Shown: positions 1 through 10,973, counted from the stretch's first letter. The stretch: 64,000 nucleotides of DNA from Prorocentrum cordatum (GCA_963575745.1 CAUYUJ010018552.1:26001-90000); one strand, 5' to 3'. Translations and numbers: made by a program. Notes: generated by a model from the sequence alone, not told the origin.

Positions 1-15
1 CTCGTTCCCAACCAT

Positions 16-95
16 CCAGTGGTGTTGGATCCTCGTCTTGAAGTGACAGCGCCCGCGTTTCCTCCTCCTCCCCCCTCCTCCCCACCCCCTGTGGG
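16..95 (+). repeat. Leader segment preceding tandem array A
   Basis: This segment (core GGTGTTGGATCCTCG, then GACAGCGCCCGCGTTTCC and CT-rich sequence) precedes the 77-bp array. Near-identical versions occur at 6086-6165 and at 24041-24120, the latter directly before the related 87-bp array. No coding potential or function is evident. It may be the fixed 5' end of a larger repeat whose body is the variable array. Confidence 0.7.
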
Positions 96-1300
96 CCCCA
101 GTGGCCCCATAGGGAGCTCCACCGAATGCCCCAGTGGGGGTGCCCGCATGCGCTTCCCGCGCCCAGGGCAGCGCTTCGTGGCCGCATAGGGAGCTCCATC
201 GAAGGCCCCAGTGGGGGTGCCCGCATACGGTTCCCCCACCCAGGGCAGCGCTTCGTGGCACCACAAGGAGCTCCACCGCAGGCCCCAGTACGGGTGCCCG
301 CATGCGGTTCCCCCACACAGGGCAGCGCTTCGTGGCCCCATAGAGAACTCCACCGCAGGCCCCAGTGGGGGGGTGCCCGCATGCGGTTCCCCCACCCAGG
401 GCAGCGTTTCGTGGCCCCACAGGAAGCTCCACCGTAGGCCCCAGTGGGGGTGCCCGCATGTGGTTCCCCCACCCAGGGCAGCGCTTCGCGGCCCCATAGG
501 GAGGTCCACCGAAGGCCCCAGTGGGGGTGCCCGCATGCGGTTCCCCCACCTACAGCAGCGGTTTCGTGGCCTCACAGGGAGCTCCACCGCAGGCCCCAGT
601 GGGGGGGTGCCCGCATGCGGTTCCCCCACCCAGGGCAGCGTTTCGTGGCCCCACAGGAAGCTCCACCGTAGGCCCCAGTGGGGGTGCCCGCATGTGGTTC
701 CCCCACCCAGGGCAGCGCTTCGCGGCCCCACAGGGAGCTCCAACGCAGGCCCCAGTGGGGGTGCCCGCATGCGGTTCCCCCACCTACAGCAGCGGTTTCG
801 TGGCCTCACAGGGAGCTCCACCGACGGCTCCAGTAGGGGTGCCCGCATGCGGTTCCCCCACTCAGGGCAGTGTTTCGTGGCCCCACAGGGAGCTCCACCG
901 CAGGCCCCAAAGGGGGTGCCCGCATGCGGTTCCCCCACTCAGGGCAGTGTTTCGTGGCCCCACAGGGAGCTCCACCGTAGCCCAGTGGGGGTGCCCGCAT
1001 GCGGTTCCCCCACCCAAGGCAGCGCTTCGTGGCCCCATAGGGAGCTCCACCGTAGGCCCCAGCGGGGGTGCCCGCATGCGGTTCCCCCACCCAGGGCAGC
1101 GTTTCGTGGCCCCATAGGGAGCTCCACCGTAGGCTCCAGTGGGGGTGCCCGCATGCGGTTCCCCCACCCAGGGCAGCGTTTCGTGGCCCCACAGGGAGCT
1201 CCACCGTAGGCCCCAGTGGGGGTGCCCGCATGCGGTTCCCCACCACCACCACTGTGGCAGGCCCCTCACACAGTTCGTGGCCCCATAAGGAGCTCCACCG
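96..1300 (+). repeat. Tandem array A, ~77-bp unit, about 15 copies
   Basis: The motif TGCCCGCATGCGG recurs near 141, 219, 295, 374, 451, 527, 607 and on to about 1224, so the period is 76-79 bp. Each unit carries GGGAGCTCCACCG, GGCCCCAGTGGGGGTG and TTCGTGGCCCCA. Copies differ by scattered substitutions and by one or two G in the G-run. Apparent open frames across it on both strands are by-products of a unit near a multiple of 3 with few stops, and I do not call them genes. It is related to the 24.0-25.5 kb array. Confidence 0.9.
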
Positions 1301-2020
1301 AGGACGATATTCACAACTGCGGTACTCACAACTGCACATGGTTGGGTCGTTCGCCAGGTTAATTTTTTGGGACGCCTGCCCAAGGGCGGCTGGACGTGCC
1401 AACGTAGGGGTACTAACTTTCTAGCCGCCCTGGGACAGGCGTCTCAGATGGCAGCACAACTTGTGTTATACGTTTGTTTCGTCTGCTACACTGACCGTCC
1501 AGATCGATCCAAGCCCAGGGACGCCCGTCAGAGTCGCCAGTGTAGTCGACTCGCTCGGGACGAACCCACGTCCGTGGAGGAAGACACCCGTCGATGACGC
1601 ACGCAGACGTGGGCAGCAACCACCGAACCGATCGAATCGTGGACCGTCCTGCACCTTCACGGGCCCCAAACAGGCTCGCGCCAGGGCGCCGGGCACCACA
1701 CGATCCCGGGGCCGACGTCGCGCCATCGGCCGCCCCGCGGCGGGCCCCAGAGCGCACACGAAACAGAAGCGAGGCGGAGCAGAAAAGAACCGACGAGGTC
1801 GTGGGAAGCAGCGCTCACCCTTGAGACACGAAGAGAGAGTGAGTGAGAGAGAGAGAGAGAAAAATAAAGAAAGAGAGAAACAGAGGCAGAGGCACGACGC
1901 ACGATCTCTCCTTCGGCGCGGCGATGGAGTGCAGCCACCAGCACGACGGGCTGCGCAGCACACGCGAAGAGTGTCCGCCTCTGTGGATGCGCGCCCCTGA
2001 AAGCCGAAGAAGGGCACCCC
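1301..2020. other. No gene recognised; one inverted repeat and a GA-rich tract
   Basis: A 23-bp imperfect inverted repeat (GGGACGCCTGCCC at 1369-1391 against 1425-1447) could form a hairpin. The phrase CCTGTCCCAGGGCGGCTGG recurs near 19790. Positions 1838-1885 are GA-rich. Short open frames overlap on both strands and none looks coding. Confidence 0.5.
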
Positions 2021-2021
2021 T

Positions 2022-2250
2022 CTGAGCAGGGACCGACCGTCCCGGCATTCCTATAGTCCTACCGCGAGATGTTCTTAGAACCCAGAAATGTTCGAAGAGC
2101 AAAAACAATGTTCTTAAAACATCTATCCGATGTGATAAAGCAAGACAGACTCCGCCATGAATGTTCTAAGAACATTTCGTGGAAACCACACAAGGTTCTT
2201 AAAACATTATTTGGTAGGGCTATAGGCGAGCCCAGGACGCCTCGCCACTG
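2022..2250 (+). repeat. Dispersed repeat D1, copy 1
   Basis: This block opens with GAGCAGGGACCGACCGTCCC and contains several TTCTTAGAAC/GTTCTAAGAAC-type words. It ends near GGCTATAGGCGAGCC. Copies lie at 45075-45160 (partial) and 50934-51165 (full). The repeated GTTCT/AGAAC words make it locally palindromic. No protein is supported. Confidence 0.7.
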
Positions 2251-2770
2251 CTTGACCCCTGCGGCAGAAAACCCGAACACCCCGGATAGCCTTACGCGGC
2301 TCACGCAGGGGGGCAACGCCGGGGAGCCACGATGGGCCACCGACTCGGGGGGCCCGGCGCCCCTCCTGCGGCAACTCACGGGAGCCTCGTCGGCGCTTGC
2401 GAACCGACGCCAATCGACTTCAACACGACGCTCATCGACGCAAACTCGACGCGAATCGACGCCAGCTGACGCTGCATCGGCGCCAACTCGTCGACTCTCA
2501 GACGCTCATCGACTCTTCAGCCGGACTTCCGAGGGTATACCAATAGGCTCCCAGGACCTGCAGCCGAAGAACACCCCTCGCCGGACGTCAGAGGAACTGC
2601 ACAGGACCCCGCACGGACGAGCTGCGTCGGGAGAGAGCGGCCCGCGGGAGCCGCGAGCACGGCCGACCACCCGGCGGCCACAGAGGTCCGCCGGCCCCAG
2701 GACGAATTAGGTCCGAGGCGGGGTGTGCGCGCCACGCCGAGGCCGAGAAGGACCGGGAGCGACTCCAGTA
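2251..2770. other. No gene recognised; short repeats of CGACGC words
   Basis: The sequence from about 2400 to 2520 repeats words such as CGACGCCAATCGA and AACTCGACGC, a degenerate minisatellite also echoed at 7005-7100. Open frames here are arginine/serine-rich translations of repeats and are not called. Confidence 0.4.
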
Positions 2771-2937
2771 GGGGGCCACACGCGAATCCTATACCCCTAC
2801 CCCCTACGATTTCTGAGGGGGAGGGCGGGGTTCACTTCGTTCGGGGAGGGCGGGGTTCACTTCGTTCGGGGGCTCCCGAACGAAGCGAACTCCACCGTCC
2901 CCCTAAGAAGTCGTAAGGGGTAGGGGTAGGGTTCGCG
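2771..2937. mobile_element. Palindromic MITE-like element
   Basis: The left arm (GCGAATCCTATACCCCTACC onward) and the right arm (ending TAGGGGTAGGGTTCGCG) are imperfect reverse complements over about 60 bp. The GGGTTCACTTCGTTCGGGG segment in the left arm is duplicated in tandem at 2827-2872. The whole could fold into a long hairpin. No protein and no clear target duplication are seen. Confidence 0.6.
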
Positions 2938-2984
2938 TCAAGCTAGCCATGCCACCCGCCCTCCCACAACATAAGAAACAGTGA

Positions 2985-3345
2985 TGGCACAACGGACAGG
3001 CTGCTGTCTTCCCCCTCGCCGTACCCCTAAACCCCCCAAATCCGTTCCGAAAGAAGCCTTCAGACTCCTTCCGGGTCCAAACGCACAACTTTTTCGAGTC
3101 GCGCCCAGCCGTGACTTAGAGGAGGACCCCGAGGGTCAGAAAGCCTCGAACACCGATTCTCGAGGCAACGGACAGGCTGCTGTCTTCCCCCTCGCCGTAC
3201 CCCCAAACCCAGATCCGGTCCGAAGGAAGCCTTCGGACCCCTCCCGGGTCCAAACGCACCATTTTTTCGAGTCGCGTCCAGCCGTGACTTAGAAGAGGAC
3301 CCCGAGGGCCAGAAAGACTCGAACACCGATGCTCGAGGCGCAAAG
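2985..3345 (+). repeat. Tandem duplication, ~176-bp unit, two copies
   Basis: Unit 1 (about 2990-3165) and unit 2 (about 3166-3341) share ACGGACAGGCTGCTGTCTTC, CCGGGTCCAAACGCAC, TTTTTCGAGTCGCG and CCGTGACTTAGA with few differences. The open frames inside are repeats of each other in shifting frames and are not credible genes. Confidence 0.85.
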
Positions 3346-3674
3346 TTCGAGCACCTCACTGAAACACTCCCCGTCGGCGCGCCGCCGACCATGACCTGTG
3401 GGCGGCGCCGGCGCCGTGCCGCCGCGACGGGCCCTCCCGGTTCGGGCTTCGAGGCTCCTCGGAAGCTCTCGCGGCTCTTGGGCCCACATCCCCGACGATA
3501 AGATTTTCTCCGTGCTGGCGTTTTTCAGTCGGCTTCGCACATTTTTCCCTCGACTTCGCCCTCCAAGGAACGATTTTTGGCCCCCCGGACCAATAAGAAA
3601 ATATCCAGGACGCAAAACTGCTCCCGAGAAAGGGGTCGAGATCTCAGAAAGGATTGGGACAAATTCGCCGGCCC
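3346..3674. other. No gene recognised
   Basis: GC-rich sequence with short overlapping open frames on both strands. I see no domain, repeat or RNA structure I can support. Confidence 0.4.
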
Positions 3675-3930
3675 AACGGGCCAGAGGCGTGCAAAGATCT
3701 CCGGTAAATAGTTAACAATCTTCTAGTTCGCGCGCGCGCGGGGCGACCCCTGGGGGCCCCCGGACGAGAAGTACCCCGAGCAGGTCCCGGGCCAGCCCAG
3801 CGGGCCAGAGGCGTGCTGAGATCTCCGGTAACTAATTATCATTCTTCTAGTTTGCGCGCGCGGGGCGGCCCCTGGAGGCCCCCGGACGAAAAGAACCCCG
3901 AGCAGGTCCTGGGCACGTCGGTCCCAGCGA
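3675..3930 (+). repeat. Tandem duplication, ~125-bp unit
   Basis: GAGATCTCCGGTAACTAATT (around 3818) and its variant at 3697 are each followed by TTCTAGTT, GCGCGCGCGGGGCG, CCCCCGGACGA and CCCCGAGCAGGTCC. Two diverged copies are arranged head to tail. Confidence 0.75.
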
Positions 3931-4300
3931 TGGTTTTCTTCTTCGGCGCTGACTTCCAAGTCCCAGAGCGCCCCAGAGACGCCCCAAGAGAGCCGAGACG
4001 CCCCCGAGACGATCCGAGAGGCCCTGAGTCGCCGAAAGATCGTTCCAAAACGCCCAAGATGGCCTCCAGACGGCCGAAGACGCCACCAAGAAACCGCGGG
4101 GAGCCTCAGGAGGCCCTCCAAGAGCCTGAACAAGCAAAAACCTCCCAGGCATTCGTCACTCCAGGGCCTCCTGGAACGCCCCGGCGCCCAATGAATTGGC
4201 GAGCTAAAAACGTGCGCCGAGCCAAAGCGGGAGCGCAACTTTGAGAAAATTTTGCTCGGCGCCCAAGCGGGAAGGTCATTTCATTCACTTCGAGCGGGGG
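3931..4300. other. No gene recognised; CCAAGA-type degenerate repeat
   Basis: Positions 3960-4150 are rich in CCCAAGA/CGCCCCAGAG words. This is the same kind of degenerate repeat as 19080-19500 and 36150-36500. No gene is supported. Confidence 0.4.
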
Positions 4301-4985
4301 GGGGGACGCGCCGCGCCCAATTCTTGCCATGCACTTTTGCGGGGTGGACGACAAGAACAGCTATGTTGGCAGGGAAAATCAGCATGGCATTGTTTCTAAC
4401 AAGTAAGGTGGCCCCTCCCGCCTTGGGGTTGCCCCAGAAGTCCGCGCGCGATGTGCGCCGCGCCCCATTCCTGCCACGCATTTCGCATCGTCGACGACAA
4501 GACAGGCCATGATGAAAGGAAAAACGGCAACTGTGTATTGTGTTTTACAGTCAGGATGGGAGGGCCCGCAGCCCGCATGGACGTCCGCGCGCGATGTGCG
4601 CCGCGTCCCATTCCTGCCACATATTTCGCACCGTCGGCGACAAGGCAAGCCATGCTGAGAAGAAAAAGCGGAGACTTTATATTGTTTTTACAGTCAGGAT
4701 GGGCGGGCCCGGATTGATGGCCGCGCGCGATGTGCGCCGCGACCCATATGTGCGCCGCGTCCCACTGCTGCACATATTTCGCACCGTCGGCGACAAGGCA
4801 GGCCATGCTGAGGGGAAAAAAACAAGACTTTGTCTTGATTGTTTACAGTCAGGATGGGCGGGCCCTGATTGATTGCCGCGCGCGATGTGCGCCGCGTCCC
4901 ATTCCTGCCATGCTTTTCGCATCGTCGACGACAAGAAAGACGATGTTGAGAAGGAAAACGGCCACTTTGTATTGATTTTTTAAGT
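4301..4985 (+). repeat. Tandem array, ~140-bp unit, about five copies
   Basis: Units carry GCGCGATGTGCGCCGCG, CCATTCCTGCCA, TTTCGCA(C/T)CGTCG(G/A)CGACAAG, a short A-rich stretch and AGTCAGGATGGGCGGGCCC. They begin near 4305, 4445, 4590, 4725 and 4885. One unit contains a small internal duplication of ATGTGCGCCGCG (4730-4765). Confidence 0.85.
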
Positions 4986-5030
4986 CCGGATGGGAAGTCC
5001 AAGATTGGGTTGCTATCGGCCGGAATACGA

Positions 5031-5247
5031 AGTATGTTCAGGGGGACGTAAGACCTGGGTACAGAAGACTCGGAAATCCCCGACGAGGTCGTCAAAAAAA
5101 TGACGAGGCCGAGCCTGCATTTTGACGAGGCCTCCCGCTGCAGACATCCCACGAAACTCCTCCTCGTCAAAATCCGAGTCGCGGTCGTCAAAAAACGATG
5201 GCGAACCCGAGTCCTGGCAAACCCAGGTCTTACGCTCCCCTGATATG
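5031..5247. mobile_element. MITE-like element with ~38-bp terminal inverted repeats
   Basis: The left end (TTCAGGGGGACGTAAGACC, 5037-5073) pairs with the right end (GGTCTTACGCTCCCCTGA, 5207-5247) with few mismatches. The interior repeats GACGAGG(C/T)CGTCAAAAAA and GTCAAAA words. It is followed by (TAA)n at 5254-5276. No target duplication could be fixed. Confidence 0.65.
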
Positions 5248-5862
5248 TGGGGGTTTATAATAATAATAATAATAAGGAACAAGGATGTGCCCCCCCATCC
5301 AGAACGACCGCGACGAGAAAGCTGCCCCCAGGAACCCCGACGCCAGGCTTCATTCACGACTGTCGACCCCCAAGGGTCTCGACCCAGTTCCGCGGGACCC
5401 GTTGTTCAGTGGAGGTCGGAGAACTCCCCGTCGCTCGGACGTCCATTCCCTGTTTTCTTTCGGTTTCGTGCGTGGCTTTTTCGCAGGATGATCCAGGATG
5501 CTCCTTAAAAATCCCCGCCGAGAAAAAGCGCACACGTCCGAGCGATACCAAGAAAAGGGTGCGACATGCAGGGGTTCGGTGCCAATGCTGGAAACAACGA
5601 TGCTGTCTACGATCGCGAAGACTACGGAAAACAAAAAAAAAAATGTGCCGATGTTTGTCAACGCCTCGGATCTCTGGGTCTGAGGGGCAGCTGCCCACCT
5701 CCGTGGGGAGCTGTCCCCCGACAGCCGCCGAGCATTATGTTGCCCCCATCGAACTTGAGGACCACATCCCAGAAATCATTTCGAGCACACGGAAAAGTGT
5801 CGAACGAGTGTCGAGGCAGTGTCGGACGAGAGTGTCTTCCAGGGCCCGCCACGCGAAGACCC

Positions 5863-5990
5863 CCGAGCTTCGCTGCTCTTGGGGGGGCTCGAGGTCCTTC
5901 CTGGCGGCCAAGGCCAAAGCAGGCTGGAACCCCCGAGCTTCGCTACTCTTGGGGGGGCTCGAGGTCCTTCCTGGCGGCCAAGGCCAAAAT
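5863..5990 (+). repeat. Tandem duplication, ~70-bp unit
   Basis: The segment CCCCCGAGCTTCGCTGCTC through TTCCTGGCGGCCAAGGCC occurs twice in tandem with only a few substitutions. Confidence 0.85.
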
Positions 5991-6037
5991 TGGCTGAAGG
6001 CTGGAGCATCAGAACCGCGCCGCGCGCGCGCGCGCCC

Positions 6038-6402
6038 CGCGGAGGAGGAGGAGGAGGAGGAGGAGGAGGGGGAGGAGGAGGAGGAGGACCGTCCTGTGGT
6101 GCTGGGTCCTCATTTTGAGGAGACAGCGCCCCGCGTTCTCCTCTCCAACTCTCCCCTGCCTCCTGGAGGCAGGCAGAGAGGGCACGCGCGGCCCCGCGGC
6201 CGCGGTGGGGCCCCGGCGCGCGGGCCGCGGCCGCGGCGGCGCGTGCCCGCGCCGGGCCCCAGGGCGCGGGGGCGCGGCCGCGCCCCCCCCCCCGGACCCA
6301 GCGGCGTGGACGACGGCGACGGCGACGAGGACGACGAGGACGAGGACGAGGACGAGGAGTACGAATACGAGCACGAGTACGACGAGTACCACGACGAATA
6401 CA

Positions 6403-6452
<50 letters not shown>
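6038..6452 (+). repeat. Microsatellites (GGA)n and (GAC)n around a copy of the leader segment
   Basis: (GGA)n occupies about 6043-6088. It is followed at 6088-6165 by a copy of the leader segment that starts arrays A and B. A GC-rich stretch and a (GAC)n/(GAG)n tract follow at 6300-6452. Long aspartate or arginine runs predicted across it are translations of microsatellite. Confidence 0.8.
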
Positions 6453-7160
6453 ACGAAGTACTTCCCCAGATCACCTCGCGGCTCTGGAGTCCCGAAGCGG
6501 TGCGGTGACAGACGGTGCGGCTGCCAGCGCGGGGGCTATAGCCCTGCTCCTGCTGCAGGACGTGCGCTGCGCTGGGGGCAGCGTGTTTCCGCACTCGCTG
6601 CGCGGGCGGCGCGGCGCATCGCGCAGCTCCCCAGGGTGCCCGTCGGAGTCGGGCGCCTCTGCGGGGCGCTTACGGCAGCGCTCGTCGCCCGACCCTGCTC
6701 GTCAAGAGGCGGTGGCCTCGAACTCCCCCAAGGCGCCCACCGCACGGTCCGTCGCCGCACGGTCTTGGGGCCCCGGAGGCCCCCGTCGCCCGAGGCGTCC
6801 TCGGAGAGGGGCTGGAGCCCCAAAACCGTGCGGTGGCCCCGAGTCCCCACCGACTCACCGCACGGTGCGGTCACCACTCCGTTCGGGGGCCCCCCAAAGC
6901 CGAGGGCCGCCGCGCGAGCCGGAGATCCAAAGATGGCGAGCGGCGAGAGACGAGCCCTCGGCGGCAACCCACTGGAGCCTCCCACACCATCTTGTCGGCT
7001 CCCGCGTACCGACGCTCGTCGACGCTGGCTTGACGCCAAGTCGACGCCAAGCCGACGCTACATCGGCGCTATCTCATCGACTCCCCAGACTCCTATCGAC
7101 GCTAAAGACAGGATTGCGAGGGTACACCAGGCTCGCATGACTTGCTGCCGAACGAGCCTG
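6453..7160. other. No gene recognised; GC-rich, CGCACGGT words and CGACGC minisatellite
   Basis: CCGCACGGTGCGGT-type near-palindromic words recur at 6500-6515, 6745-6760 and 6855-6870. Positions 7005-7100 contain CGACGCTGGCTTGACGCCAA-like repeats related to 2400-2520. No protein is supported. Confidence 0.35.
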
Positions 7161-7167
7161 GTCGGCT

Positions 7168-7440
7168 TTTTGTTGTACGTCTTGCGAAGCACAGCGTGCC
7201 ACGGAGTGAGGAGGTACAGGCCTCGCAAAAATAGCGAACACTCATGCCACATTCATCTGTCAACGCCTCCCCCTCCCCCCAATGTTCAAAGTTGGCGGTG
7301 GGACCGCAGTCTCCCCCGCGCGTGCCAACTTTGAGTTTGGGGGGCAGAGGGGGGTGTTTACTAATTGTTTCCCTCTACCGCAGGGCCGTTTTTTGATGGA
7401 CGTCTTGCGAAGCACAGCGTGCCACGGAGCGAGGACGACG
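7168..7440 (+). repeat. Dispersed ~48-bp direct repeat; possible splice acceptor
   Basis: TACGTCTTGCGAAGCACAGC (7177 onward) recurs at 7400 with the following GTGCCACGGAG. The second copy is preceded by TTTCCCTCTACCGCAG, which resembles a 3' splice site, so a short exon starting near 7382 is possible. The translation soon enters acidic low-complexity sequence and I make no gene call. Confidence 0.4.
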
Positions 7441-7621
7441 GCGGCGGCGGCGACGGCGGCGGGGACGGCGACGTAGACGACGACATCGCCTCGCACGTGA
7501 GGAACAAGGTGGACTTGCTGAGCAGCTGCGTGCCCTCGCCGCTGGCCCGCGCCCACTCGGAGAGCCTGGCCTGGACCTCGGGCGGGCGCCCCGGCGGGCC
7601 GCTCGGCGCGGGCAGGGGCCT

Positions 7622-7715
7622 CAGGGAGGAGGAGGATGAGGAAGAGGAGGAGGGGGAGGAGGAGAGGAGGGGGGGAAGAGGAGGAGGAGGAGGAGGAGGA
7701 GGAGGAGAAGGTGGG
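7622..7715 (+). repeat. (GGA)n microsatellite
   Basis: Nearly uninterrupted GAGGAG purine tract. Confidence 0.85.
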
Positions 7716-7899
7716 TGGAGGACTCCGAGCCATGGGCTCACTCATCTTTTGTTGTGCGTTTCACGTCTAGTTCCTTTTCACCTTTACGCTTGCCGCGTAG
7801 AATTTGTTGCACACTGCGCCTGAGTCGGCATTGCAACGCTTCGCAGTTTTCCCACACCACGCAGCAGCCACGAACTTATGCTTGGCCCTCGAAAAAGTG

Positions 7900-8145
7900 T
7901 GGAGGGAGGGAGGAGGGAGGGAGGGAGGGAGGGAGGGATAGAGGGAGGGAGGGAGGGAGGGAGGGAGGAGGGAGGGGGGGAGGAGAGAGGGAGGGAAGGA
8001 GGGAGGGGAGGGGGGAGGGCGGCCAACTCTGGCGTCCGTGGGTCTCTTTCGAGAGAGAGCGAGAGCGAGAGAGAGAGGGAGGGAGGGAGGGAGGAGGGAG
8101 GGAGAGAGGGAGGGAGGAGGGAGGGAGGAGGGAGGGAAGAGTTTC
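7900..8145 (+). repeat. (GGGA)n tract
   Basis: Long GGGAGGGA tetranucleotide run interrupted at 8020-8070 by a GC-rich stretch and a (GA)n patch. The same tetranucleotide recurs at 21000-21225. Polar purine strands like this can form triplex DNA. Confidence 0.9.
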
Positions 8146-8304
8146 GAGGTTTCGGTGGCTCCAGCCGCGGGCTGCTACCCAGCGAGTGCGCCTCGCCGGG
8201 AGCGTTCCCTGGGGGTGCCCCGCTCGTCCCGAGCGGCCGCCCGCGAGCCAATCTACGGCCCGAAGACCAGGAGTAAAATGTAGCGGTACCGCTGCTAAGA
8301 CGAC

Positions 8305-8356
8305 CTCCTCCTCCGCCTCCTCCTCCTCCTTCTTCTCCTCCTCCTCCTCCTCCTCA
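8305..8356 (+). repeat. (TCC)n microsatellite
   Basis: CCTCCTCC tract with two TTC interruptions, opposite in strand to the purine tracts just upstream. Confidence 0.8.
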
Positions 8357-8759
8357 GGACAAAATCCAGGATCTCTGAGATCTGGCGGCTCTGGAGGACG
8401 TCTCGGGCGCCGCGGCCTTCTGAGAGCGCTCCGGGACGCTCCGAGAGCATTCTGGAACGCTCTGGAACGGATCTGTCCTCGTCCTAGCCCCGTCTGAGCT
8501 ACCCCTGGTCTCGTTTTCGCCTTCTTGGGCCTCATGGAAGGCCCTCGCCGCCACGGCCGGACTCGCCCCGAAGCTCTGGCCGTTCTGGCCTGTGGGGCAA
8601 CGAATGCGGGGGGCTGGCGTAGGGGGAGACGAACGAACGAACGAACTGCCATACGCCGGAGCGCGTGGGCAGAAGACAATGCCAGCCTGATCTCGCCGCT
8701 TTGCGGGAGCGACTGCACGTCGGCTGTCTCACAATGCACAGCGTGCGCGACTGGAAGAG

Positions 8760-8761
8760 GG

Positions 8762-8810
<49 letters not shown>

Positions 8811-8960
8811 GGGAGGGAGGAGGACCGAGAAAGGAGGGACGGCGAAGACCTGAAATCGGCGATACATCGCCGATAGATCGGCGATCGGCCCCCGATAGCG
8901 AAGCCGCGCCTTCCTTGGCGGGGTGGGCCTATGGGGCCCCTATCGGCGATGAGCAGACGA
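8760..8960 (+). repeat. (AGC)n microsatellite and ATCGGCGAT palindromic words
   Basis: About 15 AGC triplets occupy 8763-8807. Positions 8851-8950 contain several copies of ATCGGCGAT and its complement (ATCGCCGAT). The same word builds the minisatellite inside the palindromic element at 59168-59386. Confidence 0.7.
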
Positions 8961-9119
8961 CTGGGGGTCGATGCAGCCTCCCCCACAGGTCGAGGTGCTA
9001 CGAGCGCCACAGTAAGGAGCGAAGAGGCGCTTCTCCCGCCACGGCAGGCCCGGGCCTTCTATTTCAGCGTCTGGCAATCCGATATCCCCCCCCATCGTTG
9101 CCCCCGATCCCCCTGTCGG

Positions 9120-9680
9120 CGGTGGCCAAACCTCCCTTTAGCAAACCTCCCTTTAGTGAAAACGGCCTGGGACCGAAACCGACGGACCTGGACCCGCAAA
9201 AGTGACGGCCGCGACGCCCTCTCGCGAACCGAAAACGGCCAATTCACTAATCGACGTGTCAGGGTAGGAGGTCTGTCCACCCCCGACCCTGGTGGTCTTC
9301 GGGCCCTAGCTCTGGCCTCCGGCGGCCCTTCGGGGCGATCCGAGCACCCCCGGGAACGCTCTCGGCGAGGCGCGGCCGCCGAAGAGCACGCCGAGGCCCG
9401 AAGCCCGCCGAGGACCTCCGATGGCGCCCGAGGGCCGCGAGCCTCGAACGCCTGGAACACGTGGCGCCTGGTGGCCAGTCCCCCGGGCGAGGCTCGGCGG
9501 CGGACAGACCTCCCTCTCGCGAACCACCCTCTCGCGAAAAAACCGCCGAGGAACGAAACCCGCGGACCTTCGCCCGCAGAAGTGACGGCCGCGGCGCCCT
9601 CTCGCGGACCGAAAATGGCCGACCCGCTAATCGACGCGTCAGGGTAGGAGGCCTATCAACCTCCGAGAGGTCTGGCCGAG
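9120..9680 (+). repeat. Two diverged direct copies of a ~170-bp repeat
   Basis: Copy 1 (about 9125-9295) and copy 2 (about 9505-9675) share AGTGACGGCCGCG, GCCCTCTCGCG, CTAATCGACG(T/C)GTCAGGGTAGGAGG. Each starts with an internal short duplication (CCTCCCTTTAG twice, or CCCTCTCGCGAA twice). Positions 9296-9504 are GC-rich with no recognised gene. Confidence 0.75.
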
Positions 9681-9699
9681 AGGTCTGGGGAGGATGAAG

Positions 9700-10320
9700 G
9701 GGCCCTGGGACACACAAATAAATACACACACATAAAACACAATTCCCCATAGTTTCCAATATGTTATGGGTATCTTGCGGGCAAAACTTCTGTCTATATC
9801 CACTGCACTATGGAGTTTCGGGCTCCCTTCCCAAGAAACCCGAGGCGCACTGGGTATGGATACATTTGCCCCCTAGAGGCTCGATGTTTATCCATATCCA
9901 GCGCGCCTGGGCCTTGTGGCGCCGCTTCCAAAAAAATACAAAAGGCACTGGATATGGGCATAAATCTTGTCCGCATTTCTGTCTCCCCCCCCCCACTTCC
10001 CATATGTTCCCATTTCTTCCTGGGGATCGACGATGAATTGTGGCTGTGTGTTGCTTTCCCTCCCGGGAGGAGCGGCGGCGCTGCTGCCTGGGGTCGCCCC
10101 TGGGAGGCGGGCCCCCTGGCCGTGAGCCGTACTTCAGTCAAAAGCCCTAACAATGAAGGGGCACTGGGACACACAAGTAAACACACACAAATATAAATAT
10201 CCCCCATATTTTCACATATTTTCTGTGTTTTTGTCTTCCCCCCCACTTCCCATAGTTTCCCATATTTTCCTGGGGATCGACGATTAATTGTGTCTGTGTT
10301 TTTTCCCCTCCTGAAATACG
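9700..10320 (+). repeat. Diverged direct repeats with GGGACACACAA starts
   Basis: GGGACACACAA..ACACACA occurs at 9708 and 10168. CCCCCACTTCCCATA..TTTCC and CCTGGGGATCGACGAT recur at 9991-10035 and 10230-10285. A further partial copy lies near 18630-18665. No gene is supported. Confidence 0.6.
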
Positions 10321-10560
10321 GACGCGCGGCAAGGACGCAAGACCCTTGAAGCCGGAGGACTTTGGGGCCGGCGGGCGACGAACTCCCCAAGGACGCAAGA
10401 GCAGGGGAGAGCAAGGAAGAGCGAGGGTACCCTGAGCAGAGCCGCGCGTCCTTGTTAAGGTGTTGGACTGCAATCGGGCGGGACAGGGGGGACTGGCGGG
10501 CGAAGGGGGGGTCCAGAGTCCGCCAGCCCCGCCGGCGTGTCTGAGGGCAGCGGGGCCCAG
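10321..10560. other. No gene recognised
   Basis: GC-rich spacer before the AT-rich block. Overlapping short open frames only. Confidence 0.3.
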
Positions 10561-10584
10561 GAGCACACAGATAGACATGGGAGA

Positions 10585-10695
10585 ACTCTCTCTCACTCTA
10601 TATACATATATATAGAGTTCGTTTCCCCATATATATACACAAATATATGTGTATACTGTATCTACAGAGTTCTGTCTATAGAAAGTTCGCTTCCC

Positions 10696-10730
<35 letters not shown>
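10585..10730 (+). repeat. AT-rich block ending in (AT)n, left flank of the YR element
   Basis: Tandem variants of TATATA..AGAGTTC..TTTCCCC are followed by an uninterrupted (AT)n at about 10699-10732. The word ACAGAGTTCTGTCTATAGAAAG (10661-10682) recurs almost exactly at 18203-18224, just outside the other end of the YR element. The element therefore probably inserted into, or between, copies of this AT-rich repeat. Confidence 0.7.
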
Positions 10731-10734
<4 letters not shown>

Positions 10735-10973
10735 TTCTCTCACCTGTTTTTGTGCACTCCGCCAGGGAGCTTGTCAGGCCAGGACCTCTGGGGGCTACTC
10801 AGGGGTCAACCCAGGAGTTGGGAGAGGTCCCGTCCCTTCAGCGGCCTCCAAGGGCCTCCCAACCCGCCTGGCACAGCCGTGGCGCTTAAGCACCCGCGCT
10901 GCGTCCCAGACGCGCTGGGCCCTTGCCCCGCCGGGAGGTTAAACGTCACCAACCCCTGAACCCCCTAGCTCTC
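10731..10973 (-). repeat. Split direct repeat B2 (element 3' end)
   Basis: 243 bp, starting ATGCTTCTCTCACC and ending CCCCCTAGCTCTC. It matches B1 at 11153-11396 nearly base for base, with a small indel at GCGGCC(AT)CC. The outer end abuts (AT)n without a visible target duplication, as expected for tyrosine-recombinase integration. Confidence 0.9.

Noticed and set aside
126-1402. Overlapping frames resembling repeat proteins
   Set aside because: All follow from the 77-bp tandem unit and appear on both strands in several phases.
5247-7334. 695-codon open frame on the plus strand
   Set aside because: It crosses a (TAA)n repeat, a tandem duplication, (GGA)n and (GAC)n. Composition changes abruptly with each repeat and no domain is present.
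10590-10735. TATA-rich region as a promoter
   Set aside because: It is simple (AT)n sequence outside the element's 3' end, and dinoflagellate promoters are not defined by such stretches.
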